NCBI RefSeq assembly: GCF_014841135.1 | Contig: NZ_JACYTN010000001.1 | Coordinates: forward strand, 616,378 to 680,377 | Origin: Paenibacillus arenosi | Lineage (GTDB): Bacteria; Bacillota; Bacilli; Paenibacillales; Paenibacillaceae | DNA length: 64,000 nucleotides | Reading direction: 5' to 3' | Shown here: piece by piece, positions 53,225 to 60,943 of the stretch | How the letters are laid out: every line of letters begins with the position of its first letter | Numbering within the stretch: the first letter of the stretch is position 1 | Made by a program: the position numbers and the translations under genes | Notes under the pieces: generated by a model | Seen by the model: only the letters and a program-made list of their open reading frames with translations | Told to the model about the DNA's origin: nothing | The model's database searches: none

Positions 53225-54010
53225 ATGAAGTATCAAATAATAGTCTTAGATTTAGACGGGACACTTCTCAACTCAAACAAAGAAATCTCAACACGAAATT
53301 TTAACGCCATAATGGCATGTTCAGATCTAGGTATGAAATTTATTTTTGCAACAGCACGACCACCTAGGGCAGTCAGGTCAATTATTAATGAAGAACTAAA
53401 TAAAATTGGTTCATTTATATATTACAATGGTGCCTACATTAATTGTAAGCATACTGGAATTATGGCTCATGCTCCAATTGAAGTTGAAGTTACAGCTGAG
53501 GTGCTGGATTATTGTTTAAATAGTTATCCTGATCTCGATATAAGTGTAGAAGTAAAAGATGAATGGTTGAGTTTAAGAGACCACGATTACACAACACTTA
53601 TGAAAGTCAAAAAAAATCCTATCGTCAAGCCACTTGAAGAACTGAAAAGGCTAGAGGCATCAAAAATATTGTTCTCAGGGACTATTGATTTGGTTGCATT
53701 CCAAGAGAAGTTTAAGAAGAAATTAAACATTTTAATAACAGACAATGGAAATTTAATTCAAGTTTCATCACTAAGAGCTTCTAAGGAAAATGCAGTAGCA
53801 GCTCTATGTAAATCAATGAATATTTCGCTCGATAAAGTTATGGTGTTTGGTGATGATTCTAATGATATTGGATTATTTACTATTTGTGGTTGGCCAGTTG
53901 CGATGGGGAATGCAATAGATGAGTTGAAATTAAAGTCTAAAGAAATAACAGAAACAAATGATAAAGATGGAGTAGCGGTAATTTTAGAAAGGCTTTGTCG
54001 GACGTCGTGA
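53225..54010 (+). CDS. HAD-superfamily Cof-type phosphatase
   Basis: 261 residues: VLDLDGTLLNSNKEIS (motif I), FIFATARPPRAV (motif II region), a C2-type cap domain, and MVFGDDSNDIGLF (motif IV). GAGGAG before the ATG. The last residues (LCRTS) and the TGA stop are encoded by the conserved CGGACGTCGTGA of an attC-like element, so the gene end has been set by recombination or deletion at that site. Confidence 0.87.
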   Translation: MKYQIIVLDLDGTLLNSNKEISTRNFNAIMACSDLGMKFIFATARPPRAVRSIINEELNKIGSFIYYNGAYINCKHTGIMAHAPIEVEVTAEVLDYCLNSYPDLDISVEVKDEWLSLRDHDYTTLMKVKKNPIVKPLEELKRLEASKILFSGTIDLVAFQEKFKKKLNILITDNGNLIQVSSLRASKENAVAALCKSMNISLDKVMVFGDDSNDIGLFTICGWPVAMGNAIDELKLKSKEITETNDKDGVAVILERLCRTS

Positions 54011-54030
54011 TTAAAAGAATGTTATAAGAG
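53993..54030 (+). repeat. attC-like element K, right end, fused to the HAD gene
   Basis: TTTGTCGGACGTCGTGATT and AATGTTATAAGAG. The left half and any spacer after the HAD gene are gone; the element encodes that gene's last codons. Confidence 0.65.
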
Positions 54031-54054
54031 ATCGATGATAGAAGGAGTAGTGAA

Positions 54055-54135
54055 CCCAAATAACAATGAAGTAATAGCAATAGAAATGGCGACAGTATTG
54101 CATTAATCTAGGAGGCATACTAAATAATTATTAAT
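54055..54135 (+). pseudogene. Degenerate 3' end of a second ParE-type toxin gene
   Basis: AATGAAGTAATAGCAATAGA onward reads NNEVIAIEMATVLH-stop-SRRHTK, matching the end of the toxin gene at 51473-51757 (DEVEVVTVLHQSRRLTK) with Gln changed to a stop. Terminator and downstream flank are also duplicated (54140-54210 matches 51768-51840). Confidence 0.6.
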
Positions 54136-54139
54136 TTTG

Positions 54140-54180
54140 GAGCATCATGAATTTCTTAGTGAAATCTATGATGTTTTTTT
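54140..54180 (+). terminator. Second copy of the toxin gene terminator
   Basis: GCATCATGAATTTC / GAAATCTATGATG and a T run, nearly identical to the hairpin at 51769-51806. Confidence 0.65.
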
Positions 54181-54195
54181 GTGAAGGAATTCATA

Positions 54196-54322
54196 TGCTT
54201 CGGATAATACAGCATTCATGCATTGGGCATTTGCGTTCGATCCTAGAAGTGAATTTAAGGAAGTATTTGCACAGGACAAATTCGTTTTTGTCCCACATTA
54301 TGTATCAAAGAACGTTATACGG
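54196..54322 (+). repeat. attC-like element L
   Basis: GCTTCGGATAATACAGCATTC, ATGCATTGGGCATTTGCG, terminal stem GGACAAA / TTTGTCC, CACATTATGTATC, AACGTTATACGGCC. The terminal stem has a different sequence from elements F and H but still pairs perfectly. Confidence 0.75.
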
Positions 54323-54360
54323 CCTGCTCTCAAAATGCTGGTTGAAAGGACTTAATTACA

Positions 54361-54933
54361 ATGAACAATTCTTGGTCCGTTTGTATTTCAGGAGATTATG
54401 ATCTAAATTTTCTTATGTTTGTAGGTAGTGCACATGGTCTATTAACAGAAGGATTCGGAGGGGCTGTTTGGCCTACTGGTCAATTTTTACATGCTGGGCG
54501 AAGTAATGAAAAATTAAAAGAGCAATGGATAGAGCTATGGAATCAAATCATCTATAAAAAGGGCATTCTGAAAAGAGAAAATCAAAAGTATCTAATTTTA
54601 GATCCTCCTAAGTTTTCAATGATTAGAGAAGAAGAGGTGAAGGCTGTACTAATAAATATGTGGCCATCATTTATAAGTTGGTGGAATATGCCTGCAGGCG
54701 GTCAAATTGCATTGCATTATTGGGAAGCTAAACCAGATATAATAGCTTTTGTGGAAGAATTCGAGAGTCAAGTCGGAAGTGAGATTAAACCATTTAAGCT
54801 AGATATCGATTTAGTATATACAGGTTTAAGAGAACCCATTGAGGTAAATCAACAATTTATACTAATGCCAATTAAAGCTGAGTATTTGTTGGAGAAGAAT
54901 TGGTGGATTAAGAGATTTAATGATCATTATTGA
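54361..54933 (+). CDS. Cassette-borne hypothetical protein, 190 aa
   Basis: MNNSWSVCISGDYDLNFLMF; Trp-rich soluble protein with MWPSFISWWNMPAGGQIALH in the middle. AAGGA lies 11 bases upstream. No domain recognised. Confidence 0.6.
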   Translation: MNNSWSVCISGDYDLNFLMFVGSAHGLLTEGFGGAVWPTGQFLHAGRSNEKLKEQWIELWNQIIYKKGILKRENQKYLILDPPKFSMIREEEVKAVLINMWPSFISWWNMPAGGQIALHYWEAKPDIIAFVEEFESQVGSEIKPFKLDIDLVYTGLREPIEVNQQFILMPIKAEYLLEKNWWIKRFNDHY

Positions 54934-54937
54934 GTGA

Positions 54938-55043
54938 GCACACCACACTATATAGCAGAACATGATTTTACTGGAGAAAAGTTAGACATTGTGAAGATTA
55001 TTAATTTGCGAATGAAATATTTTTGAACAACAAGAACGGTATC
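54938..55043 (+). repeat. attC-like element M, strongly worn
   Basis: Possible left box CACACTATATAGC, GACATTGTGAA (compare GACGTCGTGAA) and CAAGAACGGTATC (compare CAAGAACGTTAAC). Order and spacing suggest a degenerate copy with internal changes; weak. Confidence 0.35.
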
Positions 55044-55075
55044 AAAAACCAGTGTGAAAGGGATTAAAGTAGAAC

Positions 55076-55528
55076 ATGAACAAGAAATATGAAATCAAGT
55101 TACCTAAACTTGTGTATGTCCAAGTGGCTATTTCTATTTTATTTATTCCATTATTATTACTAATCATGCGAAAAGATGATTTATTGTCTGTTATTTTTTC
55201 AATTTTATTATTGTTAGCTATCTTGATACAAATAGTAGTACTTTTGAAGAGGATCTTAGGTCTAAGAAAAAATAATGAACTAGAATTCGCAGAAAATAAA
55301 ATTAAGATTAATCATACCGAAATACCAGTACAAAAAATCGAAAAAATAATAATTGAAGGTTATTTTGTACAAAGTATCGCTATCAAGCTATATGGAAGTA
55401 AATTAGTTTCGATAGATTTACATTTCAGATTTAAGAATAACGAAGAGATTCATATAGAAGAATTAAAACAATGGGCAAAAATGAACAGGATAAAAGTAAC
55501 TAGTGGGAAAATATTTAGATGGATATAA
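55076..55528 (+). CDS. Small membrane protein, 150 aa
   Basis: Two adjacent membrane spans (about residues 10-32 and 37-58) followed by a cytoplasmic beta-rich domain ([20 protein letters not shown]), like PH-domain-type small membrane proteins. It overlaps the longest frame of the next gene, but not its likely true start. Confidence 0.6.
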   Translation: MNKKYEIKLPKLVYVQVAISILFIPLLLLIMRKDDLLSVIFSILLLLAILIQIVVLLKRILGLRKNNELEFAENKIKINHTEIPVQKIEKIIIEGYFVQSIAIKLYGSKLVSIDLHFRFKNNEEIHIEELKQWAKMNRIKVTSGKIFRWI

Positions 55529-55541
55529 GGAGAAATTTTAT

Positions 55542-55844
55542 ATGATACTTGAAGTAGCTGTGCTACATATTAAGCCTGAATTGATTAATAGTTTTGAACC
55601 AGCTTTCCGTAGAGCTTCACAAATAATTTCAAAAATGAAGGGCTATATAAACCATGAATTACAGAAATGTATGGAAGAAAATAATAAATATATTTTATTA
55701 GTAAGATGGGAAACTCTCGAAGACCATACAAAGGGTTTTAGAGAATCCGAGGAATATAAAGAATGGAAAGAGATACTACACCACTTTTATGAACCATTTC
55801 CGATCGTAGAGCATTATACGAATATTCAGTTAGATGTGGATTAA
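55542..55844 (+). CDS. Antibiotic-biosynthesis-monooxygenase (ABM) domain protein
   Basis: 100 residues from the ATG with AAGGAG eight bases before it. [40 protein letters not shown] and [20 protein letters not shown] fit the dimeric alpha+beta ABM fold. Follows the membrane protein gene after 13 bases, so both may belong to one cassette. Substrate unknown. Confidence 0.8.
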   Translation: MILEVAVLHIKPELINSFEPAFRRASQIISKMKGYINHELQKCMEENNKYILLVRWETLEDHTKGFRESEEYKEWKEILHHFYEPFPIVEHYTNIQLDVD

Positions 55845-55857
55845 TTCTGTAAAGATA

Positions 55858-55926
55858 AGCCTGGTTGCCCCAGCGCTTTGCAGCTTAAGCTTGATGGGTA
55901 CGTAGATACTATTACGTTAGATTAAA
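55858..55926 (+). repeat. attC-like element N, diverged
   Basis: Ends GGGTACGTAGATACTATTACG then GTTAGATTAAAC, the right-hand pattern of the other elements. The left part is short and different. Confidence 0.45.
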
Positions 55927-55949
55927 CCAATCTTAAGGAGTGTATATCT

Positions 55950-56495
55950 ATGAGAAATTTTCCAACTCTTGAAACTGAAAGACTTATACTTCGAGAATTA
56001 CGAACTGAGGATGCAGTCGATGTATTTCATTATTTTTCAAAAGATGAAGTGACACAGTTTTATGATTTGGAAAGCTTCACAGAAGTAAAGCAAGCTGAAA
56101 ATCTAATTACAAATTGGAATAATAGGTATAATAATCAACAAGGTATTCGATGGGGAATAGCACTTAAAACGGATAATCGAATCATAGGAACTTGTGGTTA
56201 TCATAATTGGTCTAGCATTCATTATAGAGCGGAAATCGGATATGAGTTGTCTCCTGAGTATTGGCGCCAAGGAATCATGTTCGAGGCTTTAAGCAAAGTT
56301 ATAAGTTATGGTTTTGATGAGCTTGAATTAAATCGAATTGGAGCGCTAGTATATCCACATAACGTTGGTTCAAGGAATCTCTTGATAAGTTCAGGCTTTA
56401 GTGAGGAAGGAATACTTAAAGACTATTATGTAAAGAAGGATCGGTTTATTGATGCTGTGATTTTTTCAATTATAAACAAGAACAAAAGACAATGA
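55950..56495 (+). CDS. RimJ/RimL-type GNAT acetyltransferase
   Basis: 181 residues: TLETERLILRELRTEDAVDV, the acetyl-CoA motif YELSPEYWRQGIMFEALSKV, and LVYPHNVGSRNLLISSGFSE. AAGGAG before the ATG. N-terminal protein or small-molecule acetylation; substrate unknown. Confidence 0.9.
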   Translation: MRNFPTLETERLILRELRTEDAVDVFHYFSKDEVTQFYDLESFTEVKQAENLITNWNNRYNNQQGIRWGIALKTDNRIIGTCGYHNWSSIHYRAEIGYELSPEYWRQGIMFEALSKVISYGFDELELNRIGALVYPHNVGSRNLLISSGFSEEGILKDYYVKKDRFIDAVIFSIINKNKRQ

Positions 56496-56507
56496 ATTTT
56501 AGAAGAG

Positions 56508-56612
56508 TCCCATTTAGTGTAGATCACGCTTTGGGTCATTCGGGTCTCGGTCACCTGAAGGATTTTGAGGAAGTGAGCCTCAGTAGACACATCTGAAAGA
56601 CTTAAAATAAAG
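56508..56612 (+). repeat. attC-like element O, diverged
   Basis: CATTTAGTGTAGATCACGC, GGGTCATTCGGGTCTCGGTC, GGATTTTGAGGAAGTGAG and AGACACATCTGAAAGAC track the left and middle of the consensus in order; the right core box is lost. Confidence 0.5.
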
Positions 56613-56631
56613 ATTTCTTAGGAGAGTTGAT

Positions 56632-57246
56632 ATGATATATCTTTTCATATCGTTAGTTTTAACTTTTTCGTACAAGCTCGTAGAAGTGGCTATTGGAATG
56701 ACTCCTTACAGGAGTATTAGTAAATACACTGTATTATTATGGGCTCTAATAATTGGATTGCTCATCCCTCTATTTAATAATAACTATATTTATAATATGC
56801 CGCTTCATTATGATAAAGCGATATCGATTTTTAGTCTGCTGATTGTCATTAATGTGATCGCAGCACGATTTTCTGGCTATAACCCAACTGGGAAGTACAA
56901 CATTATTAATTTTGCTATAACATATCCGGTGGTAGAAGAGATAATCTTTAGAGGGTTGATATTACCGAACATTGAACCTCTCTTTGGTAGTAATACATTA
57001 TTGGAAGTATTGTATATGCCAGTAACGATTCCCGTAATCATTACTGCTATACTTTTCGCGATCTGTCATTTACAGTACTACAAATTATCAGCACAAAGTA
57101 TGCGATTCATGATATTAGCATTTTTAGGTGGAATACTGTTGGGAGCTATAACAGTGATGACAAAATCAATTTTGTTATCACTAATATTACATATTGTATT
57201 TAATTCATTTTCAATTCTCTTTTCAAAGAAAATAATAAAGATTTAG
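56632..57246 (+). CDS. CPBP-family intramembrane protease (CAAX-protease-like)
   Basis: 204 residues, about six membrane spans. YPVVEEIIFRGLILP holds the EExxxR motif, ILFAICHLQYY the second (FxxxH) and LILHIVFNSF the third (HxxxN/D). AGGAG before the ATG. In Gram-positives this family often accompanies bacteriocin self-immunity; no bacteriocin gene is adjacent. Confidence 0.85.
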   Translation: MIYLFISLVLTFSYKLVEVAIGMTPYRSISKYTVLLWALIIGLLIPLFNNNYIYNMPLHYDKAISIFSLLIVINVIAARFSGYNPTGKYNIINFAITYPVVEEIIFRGLILPNIEPLFGSNTLLEVLYMPVTIPVIITAILFAICHLQYYKLSAQSMRFMILAFLGGILLGAITVMTKSILLSLILHIVFNSFSILFSKKIIKI

Positions 57247-57324
57247 AATGTGAAAGTTCAGTTAACGAACAATACTTAAAGCAGGGGAGGTTAGCAGGTT
57301 GAATAAGCAAAGTGTTTATAAAAC

Positions 57325-57369
57325 AAACGCCCCAGCCTATGATAAGTGCTATCTATGGCTGAGGCGTTT
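57325..57369. repeat. Hairpin between CPBP and TIMP-like genes
   Basis: AAACGCC-c-CAGCC / GGCTG-a-GGCGTTT around a 19-base loop, followed by CGTGAATAAATAAC rather than a T run. Could be a terminator variant or a worn element of the array. Confidence 0.4.
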
Positions 57370-57421
57370 CGTGAATAAATAACCATAACTGATATATATA
57401 TGATGAAAAGGGAGTGATTTA

Positions 57422-57982
57422 ATGAAAAAAATAATCGTTGTTATTATCAGTGCCCTGTTATTTTTAAGCGGAATAATATCAATTACAGGCAACAAAGCAT
57501 ATGCATGCAGTTGTGCTGGTGGAAGTACAAAAGAAATACTAGAACGATCTTCAGTTGTTTTTGAAGGTGAAGTAATAAAAAAGGGCGGCACAAAGCAATC
57601 TCAATTCCATGGACTAAGAGAGTATACATTTAAAGTAAATACAGTATGGAAAGGTAATCAATCCAATAAAGTAACGATTTACGCTTTTGATGGCAACGAG
57701 GCTTCTTGTGGAATAGGGTTTAAAAAAGGTGAATCGTATCTCGTTTTTTCATATCAAGAGGAAGAGTTATTACAAACGAATTACTGTAGTGGAAACCTAC
57801 CTATTTCCGAAGCTGAAAACATAATAAAAGAATTAGGTTCTGGAACGACAATAATCCAGTCTGATCTGGAATCAAGCTCAAAAAATTGGATGATTTATTC
57901 TACAGTTGTTATTGCTGCGGTAATAATTATTTCCGTAACGATGATACGATTTTGGAAATATAAGAAGAAAAAAATTTTGTAA
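57422..57982 (+). CDS. TIMP/netrin-like secreted protein with C-terminal membrane anchor
   Basis: 186 residues. The signal peptide is followed directly by ACSCAGGSTKEILERSSVVF, the CxC start of tissue-inhibitor-of-metalloproteinase-like proteins, with further Cys residues (NEASCGIGF, TNYCSGNL) that could form disulfides. KVNTVWKG is typical of the fold. One C-terminal membrane span and a Lys-rich tail. GGGAGTG before the ATG. Function in bacteria unknown. Confidence 0.75.
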   Translation: MKKIIVVIISALLFLSGIISITGNKAYACSCAGGSTKEILERSSVVFEGEVIKKGGTKQSQFHGLREYTFKVNTVWKGNQSNKVTIYAFDGNEASCGIGFKKGESYLVFSYQEEELLQTNYCSGNLPISEAENIIKELGSGTTIIQSDLESSSKNWMIYSTVVIAAVIIISVTMIRFWKYKKKKIL

Positions 57983-57989
57983 GCTAGTC

Positions 57990-58045
57990 AGGACGGAATG
58001 AATAACTGTTATATTTATGATTCGGGGCATTTGTATATGAATTTT
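57990..58045 (+). repeat. Possible remnant of an attC-like left half
   Basis: AATAACTGTTATATTTATG then ATTCGGGGCATTTG resembles xxATAACACAGCATTCACGCATCGGGCAT. No right half. Low confidence. Confidence 0.3.
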
Positions 58046-58137
58046 ACAGAATTATAACCGAGTGAGGATGGAGCAAACTATTTATTATAACGGAGCCTAC
58101 TCATACTGCACACTACATAAAGGAGGACTAAATTGTT

Positions 58138-58605
58138 ATGAGGATCAGATCAGTATCTTTGGGGATTGTTAGAAGAGATGAAAATATTTTAGTCCAAGTG
58201 ATTAATTTCCTGGGGATCAGTACAACCTTTTATCGTCCCATCGGCGGAACTATAGAGTTCGGTGAAAATAGCAAGCAAACTTTAATACGAGAATTTAGAG
58301 AAGAACTGAATCAAGAAATTGAAGAACCTAGATTGATTTCTGTTATTGAAAACATTTTTGGCACTGCAGATGATATGGGACATGAAATTGATTTTATATA
58401 CGAAGTAAATATGAGAGAGAAGTCATTATACGAACTTGAAGAAATTGAGGGAGTTGAAGGAAGCAATAATTACAAAGCCCAATGGAAACCTATAAGTTAT
58501 TTCAAAACTGATGATGTGAAGTTAGTTCCAGATGGATTATTGGATTTACTTCTAGAAGAAAATAACCAATATACAAGCACAATCAAACATGTAAGAACTA
58601 ACTGA
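58138..58605 (+). CDS. NUDIX hydrolase
   Basis: 155 residues with a complete Nudix box: G-x5-E-x7-REFREEL ending near residue 60 (GGTIEFGENSKQ then TLIREFREELNQEI). AAAGGAGG before the ATG. Hydrolyses a nucleoside diphosphate linked to another moiety; substrate unknown. Confidence 0.92.
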   Translation: MRIRSVSLGIVRRDENILVQVINFLGISTTFYRPIGGTIEFGENSKQTLIREFREELNQEIEEPRLISVIENIFGTADDMGHEIDFIYEVNMREKSLYELEEIEGVEGSNNYKAQWKPISYFKTDDVKLVPDGLLDLLLEENNQYTSTIKHVRTN

Positions 58606-58741
58606 TGATGCTGGCAGTTTATCTGTGAAAAGAGAGCGTCGTATTTGCAATGAGGGCTTCACATTTGGTGCGCATGAAGATATAAATTCCTAGATACAAG
58701 AGATCATAGTGCGAAATTCGTCAAATACGAAAGGAAAGTAA

Positions 58742-59110
58742 ATGAGAAACGTATACTCAAGACTATTACAGGTAGAGAATTACCTAGACGAAGAAACAGT
58801 GGATTTTTTCATTATTAAAGACGGGGACACAGTGTATGACAATTCTTATAGTATACCTACAGCAATAGTTACAAGAATGATATGCATTGGACAAGGATAC
58901 GGACTTAAGTACTCTTCTTTAATTGATGTGTATGGAGATTTGAAATTGAACTTCCAACAACTAGATTGGTTTAAAGAGGAACTAATTTTCATTCTCGAAT
59001 TAGTAAATGATGAAGCATTAAAACATTACATAAGTTCCTTGATTGAACTGATTTCAATTTGTCTACATGATCCCCGAAAACAAACAGGTATAGAGGTTAT
59101 TGGAAATTAA
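58742..59110 (+). CDS. Hypothetical protein, 122 aa
   Basis: Acidic helical protein, MRNVYSRLLQVENYLDEETV, ending PRKQTGIEVIGN. AAAGGA before the ATG. Paired with the next gene (23-base gap), so the two may work together. No family recognised. Confidence 0.6.
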   Translation: MRNVYSRLLQVENYLDEETVDFFIIKDGDTVYDNSYSIPTAIVTRMICIGQGYGLKYSSLIDVYGDLKLNFQQLDWFKEELIFILELVNDEALKHYISSLIELISICLHDPRKQTGIEVIGN

Positions 59111-59133
59111 TCCATGAGGACGTACAAAATAAA

Positions 59134-59817
59134 ATGATAATAACGATAAAGAGATATGAAGTAACTCTTGGTAAAAAGATTTATAAAGTGATTACAACAG
59201 CAGAACCAATACCAGATTTGTTTGTTCTTAAAACCAATACATGTGGAGGAATAATATTAGGAAATGAGACTAGTTTAAATATACTGGAAAAAATGTTCTT
59301 GCTGTCTTCCATGACAAAAGACAGTCTCGTTTATTTTAATACAAGAAGTACTGAATTGACTGATTACTTGTTGGAGAGATGGTCGATTAAAGATAAAGGA
59401 AATGATCTTGTTTTATTACATCATTCGATTCAGTTTAAAACAAATGATTGGAAAGAAATTAGAAATCTAATTAGAAAAGAAAAAGACTTTAAAATAGAAC
59501 AATATGACTTTAACGATGATTTCGATAGAAAAAGCAATCTGGGGAAGTACTGGTACCGGGAACACAAAGATTATTTAGATATTACGGAGAATTATGAAAC
59601 ATTATTTTTAATAGGTAGTCAACATGTGTTTGAAAATATATCTAGTGATGCAAATTCAATAAAACATGAAGGAAGAGACGTATATCTACAATATCCGGGA
59701 TATCATGCACATGAACACATTGATTACTACGAAAGAAGAAAATACACAAAGAATTTTCAATTAACAGGATGGTCACTTTGCTTAGATTTTTATGATAGAC
59801 AGCTATGGGGGAGATAA
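59134..59817 (+). CDS. Hypothetical protein, 227 aa
   Basis: MIITIKRYEVTLGKKIYKVI; rich in aromatic and charged residues with GYHAHEHIDYYERRKYTKNF near the C-terminus. No domain recognised. Probably cotranscribed with the preceding gene, and followed at once by an attC-like element. Confidence 0.6.
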   Translation: MIITIKRYEVTLGKKIYKVITTAEPIPDLFVLKTNTCGGIILGNETSLNILEKMFLLSSMTKDSLVYFNTRSTELTDYLLERWSIKDKGNDLVLLHHSIQFKTNDWKEIRNLIRKEKDFKIEQYDFNDDFDRKSNLGKYWYREHKDYLDITENYETLFLIGSQHVFENISSDANSIKHEGRDVYLQYPGYHAHEHIDYYERRKYTKNFQLTGWSLCLDFYDRQLWGR

Positions 59818-59820
59818 ACT

Positions 59821-59986
59821 TTTCAACATCATGTTCACGCCTCCGGCCTTTTGGTTCTCACTACATTAGAAGAGACAGGTAGAGTTGTTACTGTAGCGGA
59901 CACATCCGTGCTGACCAACTACATTGCACTGGCTGCTGTCAAACTTTAAGTCGGTGGAATGTTATGAATATCGATATGTTATACGA
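59821..59986 (+). repeat. attC-like element Q (long form)
   Basis: TTTCAACATCATGTTCACGCC, GGACACATCCGTGCTGACC, GGCTGCTGTC, AAGTCGGTGGAATGTTATG, GAATATCGATATG, GTTATACGATA. It shares the extra GGCTGC...AAGTCGGTGG segment with element B at 47,581, so the two are one subtype. Its extra stem pairs less well than in B. Confidence 0.65.
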
Positions 59987-60015
59987 TATAGTTGATGAAT
60001 GATGGAGAAGAAATA

Positions 60016-60123
60016 ATGAATAAAAAGTTAGATCAAATTTGTATCTCAACAACATTCATGCTACCTGCTCTAACGGAAACTAAATCTACGTATAAGATTT
60101 TGAAGGTACTTAAAGGAAGATAG
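60016..60123 (+). CDS. Possible 35-residue ORF
   Basis: MNKKLDQICISTTFMLPALT, ending KVLKGR, with GGAGAAG before the ATG. May be a small gene or a truncated one. Confidence 0.35.
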   Translation: MNKKLDQICISTTFMLPALTETKSTYKILKVLKGR

Positions 60124-60148
60124 TACAATATGGAAAGAAGGGTGAGGA

Positions 60149-60292
60149 ATGATTTTTTCATTTAGTGTGATTGTCGTTCAATTGTTTTGGCTGGCTATGA
60201 TGGGTGTTTCCATTTATTTTTTGATATTACTTATTAGGCTTGCTCGAAGAGGAATCGTAGCGCTAGATATTTATATAAAAAACAACAAATAA
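60149..60292 (+). CDS. 47-residue single-pass membrane protein
   Basis: MIFSFSVIVVQLFWLAMMGV and on to a basic RLARRG then DIYIKNNK; one membrane span. GGTGAGG five to six bases before the ATG. Its TAA lies in AATAACATTG, which looks like a worn left core box. Confidence 0.5.
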   Translation: MIFSFSVIVVQLFWLAMMGVSIYFLILLIRLARRGIVALDIYIKNNK

Positions 60293-60350
60293 CATTGTCG
60301 AGACCGAAGATAGTGAGGCTTGTGAACAACGAAGACCTTATGTGGAAAGA
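60287..60350 (+). repeat. Possible strongly worn last attC-like element
   Basis: AATAACATTGTCGAGACC and GTGAACAACGAAGACCTTATG follow the order of left box, L' box and right box, but the centre is missing. Weak. Confidence 0.3.
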
Positions 60351-60394
60351 GTCAATGCTTTTATCATATCAATTTCCATTACAGAGGTGATAAA

Positions 60395-60943
60395 GTGATC
60401 ATTATGATTAATGGAGCTTATGGTTCTGGGAAGACTTCGGCAGCCAATATGCTCCAGCCATTGATAGAAAACAGCATGATATACGACCCTGAAGAAATAG
60501 GTTATATGCTTCGCAACCTCATCCCGGAAGTTGTTAGGCAAGTGGATGAACGGACGGATGATTTTCAAGATATGGAACTATGGAGAATACTAACGGTAAA
60601 GACGGTTAAAGAAGTAAAGCAGAAGTACAATAAACACTTAATCGTACCTATGACCATCTATAAGGAACAATATTTTAAGTACATTTACAACGGGTTTAAA
60701 GAAATAGATGAAGATTTGCATCATTTTTGTCTATTAGCTTCAGAAGAGACTATATATGAGCGATTAGCCAAACGTGGAGATGTACTTGGAGGCTGGCAGT
60801 ATCAACAAACGCCTAGATGTGTTAAAGCTCTGCAAGACAACAACTTCCAATTACATATTACAACGGATAAACTTGAGACTAGTGAAGTAATAGAAGTAAT
60901 CATCGGAAAAATAAACAAGGACAGCAGAAGGAGGCAATTATGA
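60395..60943 (+). CDS. TmrB-like P-loop protein
   Basis: 182 residues from a GTG start behind GAGGTG. Walker A GAYGSGKTS at residues 7-15, MIYDPEEIGYMLRNLIPE and LIVPMTIYKEQYF, then a RLAKRGDVLGGWQ segment, match B. subtilis TmrB (ATP-binding tunicamycin-resistance protein) in length and motif order. Precise role here unknown. Its stop overlaps the next gene's start. Confidence 0.8.
   Translation: MIIMINGAYGSGKTSAANMLQPLIENSMIYDPEEIGYMLRNLIPEVVRQVDERTDDFQDMELWRILTVKTVKEVKQKYNKHLIVPMTIYKEQYFKYIYNGFKEIDEDLHHFCLLASEETIYERLAKRGDVLGGWQYQQTPRCVKALQDNNFQLHITTDKLETSEVIEVIIGKINKDSRRRQL

Noticed and set aside
46533..60350. CRISPR array
   Set aside because: The repeats are 117-168 bp, imperfect, widely and irregularly spaced, and separated by genes, not by short spacers.
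46533..60350. Repeats as simple MITEs or REP elements
   Set aside because: MITEs carry matching ends within each copy and target-site duplications. Here the ends match across the neighbouring gene, and all copies are in one orientation at gene 3' ends.
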